From Candidatus Bariatricus faecipullorum (GTDB taxonomy: Bacteria > Bacillota > Clostridia > Lachnospirales > Lachnospiraceae), in assembly GCA_019118525.1 (NCBI GenBank), contig DWYV01000020.1, forward strand, positions 104,606-168,605: a stretch of DNA of 64,000 bases, in the 5' to 3' direction. Below, piece by piece: positions 60,208-64,000 of the stretch. A program made the translations under genes and the position numbers. Under the pieces are notes generated by a model. That model saw only the letters and a list, made by a program, of their open reading frames with translations. It was not told the origin of the DNA and made no database searches. Numbering within the stretch: position 1 is the first letter of the stretch; every line of letters starts with the position of its first letter.

Positions 60208-60657
60208 TTACAAAAGTTTCTGCTTCAGGCCCTCCAGGCCTTCCGTCACATCGGCCCAGGTGGCGTCGAAGTTTCCCGTGTACCAGGGGTCGGCAATATT
60301 CCGTCCGCTTCCGGAAAATTCCAGGAGTTTGTAAATCTTCCCGTCCGGATCTCCTCCGGCTATCCGTCGCATTCCCCGGATGTTTCCGTCGTCCATGCCA
60401 ATCAGGTAATCAAATTTCTCATAATCCTTCCGGGTCATCTGCCTGGCTCTGTGGTTTCCGCAGGGAATTCCCTGCTGCCGCAGCTTCTCCCGGGTTCCAT
60501 AATGAACTCCGTTTCCTTCTTCCTCCCGGCTGGTCCCGGCAGAATCGATATGGAATTCCTGCTCCCGTCCCGCCTTCTTTACCATGTCTTTAAACACATA
60601 CTCTGCCATGGTGGACCGGCAGATATTGCCGGTGCATACAAATAGTACTTTAATCAT
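60208..60657 (-). CDS. Low-molecular-weight protein-tyrosine phosphatase
   Basis: 149 residues from the ATG at 60657 with AAGGAG upstream. The catalytic P-loop is VCTGNICRSTMAE at the N-terminus and the general acid lies in ADPWYTGNFDATWADVTEGL. Similar enzymes act on tyrosine kinases of capsule synthesis or on small phosphates; CpsB is already the obvious partner of CpsD here, so the substrate is open. Confidence 0.93.
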   Translation of the reverse strand: MIKVLFVCTGNICRSTMAEYVFKDMVKKAGREQEFHIDSAGTSREEEGNGVHYGTREKLRQQGIPCGNHRARQMTRKDYEKFDYLIGMDDGNIRGMRRIAGGDPDGKIYKLLEFSGSGRNIADPWYTGNFDATWADVTEGLEGLKQKLL

Positions 60658-60687
60658 GTCTGGTTTTCTCCTTATACTCATCCTGCT

Positions 60688-61575
60688 TTAATACGGAATT
60701 CTGAAATAATCCAGATACGCCTTATATCTGTCCTGGGCGGTAAGGCAGGTGTCTGTCAGATACCCCTTCTCGTTGTCCCATTCTTTCAGCCCACGATAAT
60801 AGAAAATCTTCAGGCTATCCTCAATAATGAAGGGAACGATATTATATTTCAGACACTCTTTGAACATAATCAGCCTGCCTACACGTCCGTTGCCATCCTG
60901 GAACGGGTGTATTCTTTCAAACTTTACATGGAAATCCAGAATATCTTCCAGTGTCTTTCCTTCTTTGGCCTTATACTCCGTCAGCAGAGCTTTCATCTTA
61001 TTATCCACTTCTTCGGGAAGGGCAGTCTCCATGCCGCCCACCTCATTGGGCAGTTTCTTATAATCCCCTACTGCAAACCAGTCTTTTCTGGAATCACTGG
61101 TCCCGCTTTTCAAAGTCATATGAAGCTCTTTGATAAACTTCTCAGTCAAAACAGCTTTTGCATGGTCGATAATCATATCAATACATCGGAAATGATTTGT
61201 GGTTTCAATCACATCATCTACGTTGAGAACTTCATTTCCCCCACTGATGGTATTCGTGTCAAAAATATATCTGGTCTGTTCGTGGGTCAAACGGCTCCCC
61301 TCTATATGATTTGAGTTATACGTTAAATCAATCTGTGTTTTATGATAAATGCCGCCGGAACATTTGCCTGCTTTTTCTTCCCGCAAAGTATCCAGCAGTG
61401 TCATCGGATGTTCTTTCTTTTTAGCAGAACGCTCTGGTTTTTCAGCATCCTCCGGAATCTTCCAGCCACGTCCCTCACGGATGACTCCCGGAATTCTTCC
61501 TTCTGAACATAAAGTCCGTACTCTTCTGTCTGAAATCCCCCACTTTTCCGCCGCCTGATTTACTGACATATACAT
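60688..61575 (-). CDS. Fic domain protein with N-terminal DNA-binding-like domain
   Basis: 295 residues. The first 50 (SVNQAAEKWGISDRRVRTLC, GRIPGVIREGRGWKIPEDA) look like an excisionase/MerR-type helix-turn-helix. The Fic core has HVKFERIHPFQDGNGRVGR (HxFxDGNGRxxR) for AMP transfer. The inhibitory helix motif S-x-x-x-E-G is in TYNSNHIEGSRLT and would block activity until displaced. Class II Fic proteins AMPylate targets; here the target is unknown. AGGTGAAAGATGA precedes the ATG. It is at the border of the mobile-element region. Confidence 0.92.
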   Translation of the reverse strand: MYMSVNQAAEKWGISDRRVRTLCSEGRIPGVIREGRGWKIPEDAEKPERSAKKKEHPMTLLDTLREEKAGKCSGGIYHKTQIDLTYNSNHIEGSRLTHEQTRYIFDTNTISGGNEVLNVDDVIETTNHFRCIDMIIDHAKAVLTEKFIKELHMTLKSGTSDSRKDWFAVGDYKKLPNEVGGMETALPEEVDNKMKALLTEYKAKEGKTLEDILDFHVKFERIHPFQDGNGRVGRLIMFKECLKYNIVPFIIEDSLKIFYYRGLKEWDNEKGYLTDTCLTAQDRYKAYLDYFRIPY

Positions 61576-61623
61576 TCATCTTTCACCTCGCTCCAATACT
61601 ACTATAAGTCCTTTTTCCGGCTT

Positions 61624-62838
61624 TTATTTATCCGTCAAACCAAGAAGCCAGTCCCTGGCATTTATCCGCCGGATTCCATCGTACTGCGCTTCCGGATCCT
61701 CATCAAGCGTCAGAATCATTTTCGGATAATGGTCCCGGATAGCCATAAGTGGTCTCAGCTCCCGCTCCAGTGTTTTTTCATCCCTTACAGAAAGAGCGAC
61801 CTGATAATACCATATCCCTTTGCTGTTCTGAGCGACAAAATCAATTTCAAATGAACCGATTTTCCCCACATATACATCATATCCTCTGCGGAGCAGCTCA
61901 AGATATACCACATTTTCCAGGATATGCCCTGCATCCATCTGCCTTGACCCCAGAAGCATATAGCGAAGGCCTATATCCACAACATAGTACTTTTCCAGTG
62001 TTTTCAGATATTGTTTTCCTTTGATATTGTATCGCTTTGCCTGGTAAATAATATAGCTCTCTGTCAGGGCCTCCAGATATTTTTCTACTGTTTTTGTGTC
62101 GATTTTCCGTCCGTCAGAAGTCATTGTGTCTGCAATCTTTTTAGACGAAAGCGGATTCCCGATATTATCAAACACAAACCGCAGCACACTTTTCAGCATC
62201 ATGGTATCCGTGATTTTCTTTCGGCTCACAATATCCTTAACAACAATCGTATTGTACAAGCCCTCCAGATAATCACGAATCTCGTCTGGCTGCCCTTTCA
62301 GTTCCAGAGTATGGGGGAATGCGCTGTTTTCCAGATAGTCTGTATATTTCACACCTCTGTCTTCCATGCTGCCGGTGCTCTCCATATATTCTTTAAAAGA
62401 CAAAGGAAGCATTTCAATCTGCACATACCGTCCGGAAATCAGCGTCGCAATCTCACTGGAAAGCATATAGGCATTGGAGCCGGTAATATAGATATCTACA
62501 TTTTTCTTAATATACAGACTATCTACCACTTTCGGAAAATCTTCAACATGCTGAATCTCATCCAGAAAAATATAAGTCACTTTTCCTGAAATAAGCCGTT
62601 CTTTTAAGTGTGAATAGAGCTTCCGGTAATCTGTCAGCTCTTCAAAATCAATATCCTCAAAATTTATTGAGATAATCTGTTCCTTATCAGTCCCTTGTTC
62701 CAGCAGCCAGTTCTGATAAATCTCCAGCAGTGTGGATTTTCCACATCTGCGGACACCAGTAATAACTTTAATAAGCTGCTTATCTTTAAAGGCAATCAGC
62801 TTATCCAGATATTCTTTCCGTTGAATCACCATAGTCAT
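61624..62838 (-). CDS. AAA-type ATPase with DUF4143-like C-terminal domain
   Basis: About 404 residues from the ATG at 62838 (GGAAGGGTGG upstream; ATG two codons later also possible). Walker A VITGVRRCGKSTLLEIYQNW, Walker B TYIFLDEIQHVEDFP, sensor IYITGSNAYMLS. The C-terminal half has EMLPLSFKEYM, a winged-helix-like KKIADTMTSDGRKIDTKTVEKYLE and KIGSFEIDFVAQNSKGIWYYQVA, whose E-I-D-F-V-A looks like a PD-(D/E)xK nuclease fold. The family (AAA_14/DUF4143) is common in anaerobe genomes and of unknown function. It is not a known phage-defence type I can name. It ends next to the IS element. Confidence 0.9.
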   Translation of the reverse strand: MTMVIQRKEYLDKLIAFKDKQLIKVITGVRRCGKSTLLEIYQNWLLEQGTDKEQIISINFEDIDFEELTDYRKLYSHLKERLISGKVTYIFLDEIQHVEDFPKVVDSLYIKKNVDIYITGSNAYMLSSEIATLISGRYVQIEMLPLSFKEYMESTGSMEDRGVKYTDYLENSAFPHTLELKGQPDEIRDYLEGLYNTIVVKDIVSRKKITDTMMLKSVLRFVFDNIGNPLSSKKIADTMTSDGRKIDTKTVEKYLEALTESYIIYQAKRYNIKGKQYLKTLEKYYVVDIGLRYMLLGSRQMDAGHILENVVYLELLRRGYDVYVGKIGSFEIDFVAQNSKGIWYYQVALSVRDEKTLERELRPLMAIRDHYPKMILTLDEDPEAQYDGIRRINARDWLLGLTDK

Positions 62839-62975
62839 ACCACCCTTCCAGGTTCTTAAGGTTAGCATACCTCAAACAGACAAAATTATCAATGATTTTT
62901 GGATTATAATCCCAAAACTTTTTGAAATTCACCACTTTTTGGAATGCGTGAATATTACGGTGCGGCGGAGCCGCC

Positions 62976-63008
62976 AGTCCGGTGTGGCGAGAGCCACCTG
63001 TCCGGACT
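62976..63008. repeat. Inverted repeat near the 3' side of istB
   Basis: AGTCCGG (62976-62982) pairs with CCGGACT (63002-63008) with TGGC/GCCA inside. It lies 22 bases after the istB stop and may be a transcription terminator of, or lie close to, one end of the IS21 element. Confidence 0.5.
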
Positions 63009-63029
63009 AACGGATCCACCTATTGATAG

Positions 63030-63806
63030 TTACTCAGCCTGAGCAGGATCCAGACCATATACCTCTCTCATGGAAAGGTCTTTCGATGGATCGATGCTCT
63101 CGATGTTGATTTTATATGAATCGTAAGAAATACGATCCATGATAGCATCTGCAAGAGTGCTCTCACCGCTGCAGATCTGCTGGTACCAGTCGCTTTTCTG
63201 GAACCGGTAGCAGAAGATGGTCGATGACTTTTTCCTGCGTTTGTGGATCAGCTCGAAAAGATTTCTAGCTTCGGACTCGGTCAGTTTGAGCAGGAGCCAT
63301 TCATCAATGATCAGCAGGACTGGCTTAGTGTATTTCTTTAGTACACTGGCAAAAGCACCGGAATCTCCGGCTGCCTGGAGATTAAGTAACAGGTCTGGAA
63401 GCCGGACATACTTCACGATGTAATAATGTTTGCAGGCCTCCATACCAAAGGCGCATGCCATATATGTTTTGCCGCTCCCTGTAGCACCGGTAATAAAGAT
63501 GTTACGGTATTCCATAATGTATTCGCAGGTAGCTAGACGGCTGATTAAAGCTTTATTCAGTTTCCGGCCAGACTGATAGTCGATGGCTGCGATGCTGGCG
63601 TCTGGCTGTTCCAGTTCTGCCTGACGGATTAGCCTTTTCAGACGGTTGTTTTTCCGGTTTGTATACTCAACATCAACCAGCATGCCGAAGCGGTCTTCAA
63701 ACGGAACTTCTTTCATTGCAGAATCATTCATCTGGATCCGGAATGCATCTGCCATGGATGACAGGCGCATCTCGATTAGTTTATCAATGGTACTCTGATT
63801 GGTCAT
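63030..63806 (-). CDS. istB: IS21 transposition helper ATPase IstB
   Basis: 258 residues. DnaC-like AAA ATPase with Walker A ITGATGSGKTYMACAFG and Walker B PVLLIIDEWLLLKL. N-terminal TNQSTIDKLIEMRLSSMADAF and the CEYIMEYRNIFITG strand are typical of IstB. It directs target choice and stimulates the IstA transposase. It overlaps istA (ATGA) at 63803-63806. Confidence 0.96.
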   Translation of the reverse strand: MTNQSTIDKLIEMRLSSMADAFRIQMNDSAMKEVPFEDRFGMLVDVEYTNRKNNRLKRLIRQAELEQPDASIAAIDYQSGRKLNKALISRLATCEYIMEYRNIFITGATGSGKTYMACAFGMEACKHYYIVKYVRLPDLLLNLQAAGDSGAFASVLKKYTKPVLLIIDEWLLLKLTESEARNLFELIHKRRKKSSTIFCYRFQKSDWYQQICSGESTLADAIMDRISYDSYKINIESIDPSKDLSMREVYGLDPAQAE

Positions 63807-64000
63807 GATTTTTTACCTCCGTAGTATCTGGCACCTCTGGTAATACCATGTGTCTGTGCTTGTGTCTCTAATGAAGAAGATTCCGGATTCTGGGATACGT
63901 ATTGGGAATCCTCTTTCATGGCAGCTAATAGATTTTTGATACTTTTATAACTGGGTGTCCTGGAATACAGAAGCGCTCTATTACAAGCCTCTTCCAGTTT
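63803..64000 (-). CDS. istA: IstA transposase, C-terminal end only
   Basis: From the window edge the frame reads KLEEACNRALLYSRTPSYKS, then NLLAAMKEDSQYVS, QAQTHGITRGARYYGGKKS and a stop at 63803. This is the C-terminal tail of the IS21 transposase; the rest is outside the window. The stop overlaps the istB start. Confidence 0.8.
   Translation of the reverse strand, partial: KLEEACNRALLYSRTPSYKSIKNLLAAMKEDSQYVSQNPESSSLETQAQTHGITRGARYYGGKKS

Larger units (their letters stand above)
62976..64000 (-). mobile_element. IS21-family insertion sequence, cut by the window edge
   Basis: Contains istB complete and the last 65 codons of istA in the order istA-istB, with a 4-base ATGA overlap typical of IS21. 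The istA N-terminus and the far terminal repeat lie outside the window. The near end is between 62870 and 63008; I could not fix the terminal repeat. Confidence 0.85.

Noticed and set aside
1..64000. CRISPR array, prophage or integrase
   Set aside because: I saw no direct-repeat array, tail or capsid genes, or integrase. The only mobile element is the IS21 at the right edge.

Overview
The window looks like a chromosome segment of a spore-forming, strictly anaerobic gut member of the Lachnospiraceae (Clostridia). The evidence is an alpha/beta-type small acid-soluble spore protein, a SleC-like cortex-lytic protein, a complete glycine reductase operon with two UGA-selenocysteine genes, the Firmicutes rpmB-asp23-yloV-recG block, and a multi-gene NRPS operon of the kind found in gut Clostridia. 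Nearly all genes lie on the minus strand. The right edge runs into an IS21-type insertion sequence.

Layout. 1-8.8 kb: a truncated ThrE-type exporter, then the glycine reductase operon (transcribed grdX-grdE-grdB-trxB-trxA-grdA-grdC-grdD) behind a glycine riboswitch. 8.9-10.3 kb: a sodium/alanine-glycine symporter that probably feeds it. 10.5-18.8 kb: purB and purF, transcribed behind three genes of unknown function (a 1.1k-residue repeat protein, an actin/Hsp70-like protein and a small TPR-like protein). 18.9-20.0 kb: a HisC/CobD-like aminotransferase on the plus strand. 20.1-24.7 kb: a complete BceRS-BceAB-type antimicrobial-peptide sensing and resistance module with a candidate BceR site. 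24.7-29.0 kb: carAB with a possible leader attenuator. 29.2-33.5 kb: a transglutaminase-like membrane protein, the SleC-like protein, tRNA-Thr(CGT), a lipoprotein and the SASP. 33.6-46.3 kb: a five-gene NRPS operon. 46.3-50.9 kb: recG, yloV, asp23, rpmB. 51.1-55.9 kb: capsule-regulation genes (Wzz/CpsC, CpsB, CpsD, LCP) mixed with a class B sortase and its probable substrate. 56-60.7 kb: an FtsX-type permease without an ATPase, an interrupted degV, a nitroreductase and a LMW tyrosine phosphatase. 60.7-64 kb: a Fic protein, an AAA/DUF4143 ATPase and the IS21 element.

How the genes work together. Glycine enters through the symporter, is sensed by the riboswitch, and is reduced by GrdE/GrdB, GrdA and GrdC/GrdD to acetyl phosphate, with electrons from TrxB and the GCVPC-type TrxA. 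The most interesting locus is the NRPS operon. A C-A-T-C-A-T-R megasynthetase should release a reduced dipeptide (aldehyde or cyclised pyrazinone/dihydropyrazinone). It is co-transcribed with an acyl ligase and a dedicated ACP, which suggests N-acylation. A histidine kinase and a REC-HD-GYP response regulator sit between them, so product formation or sensing is probably tied to cyclic-di-GMP signalling.

Limits: domain calls, promoters, hairpins and specificity codes were read by eye. No homology search or folding program was run.
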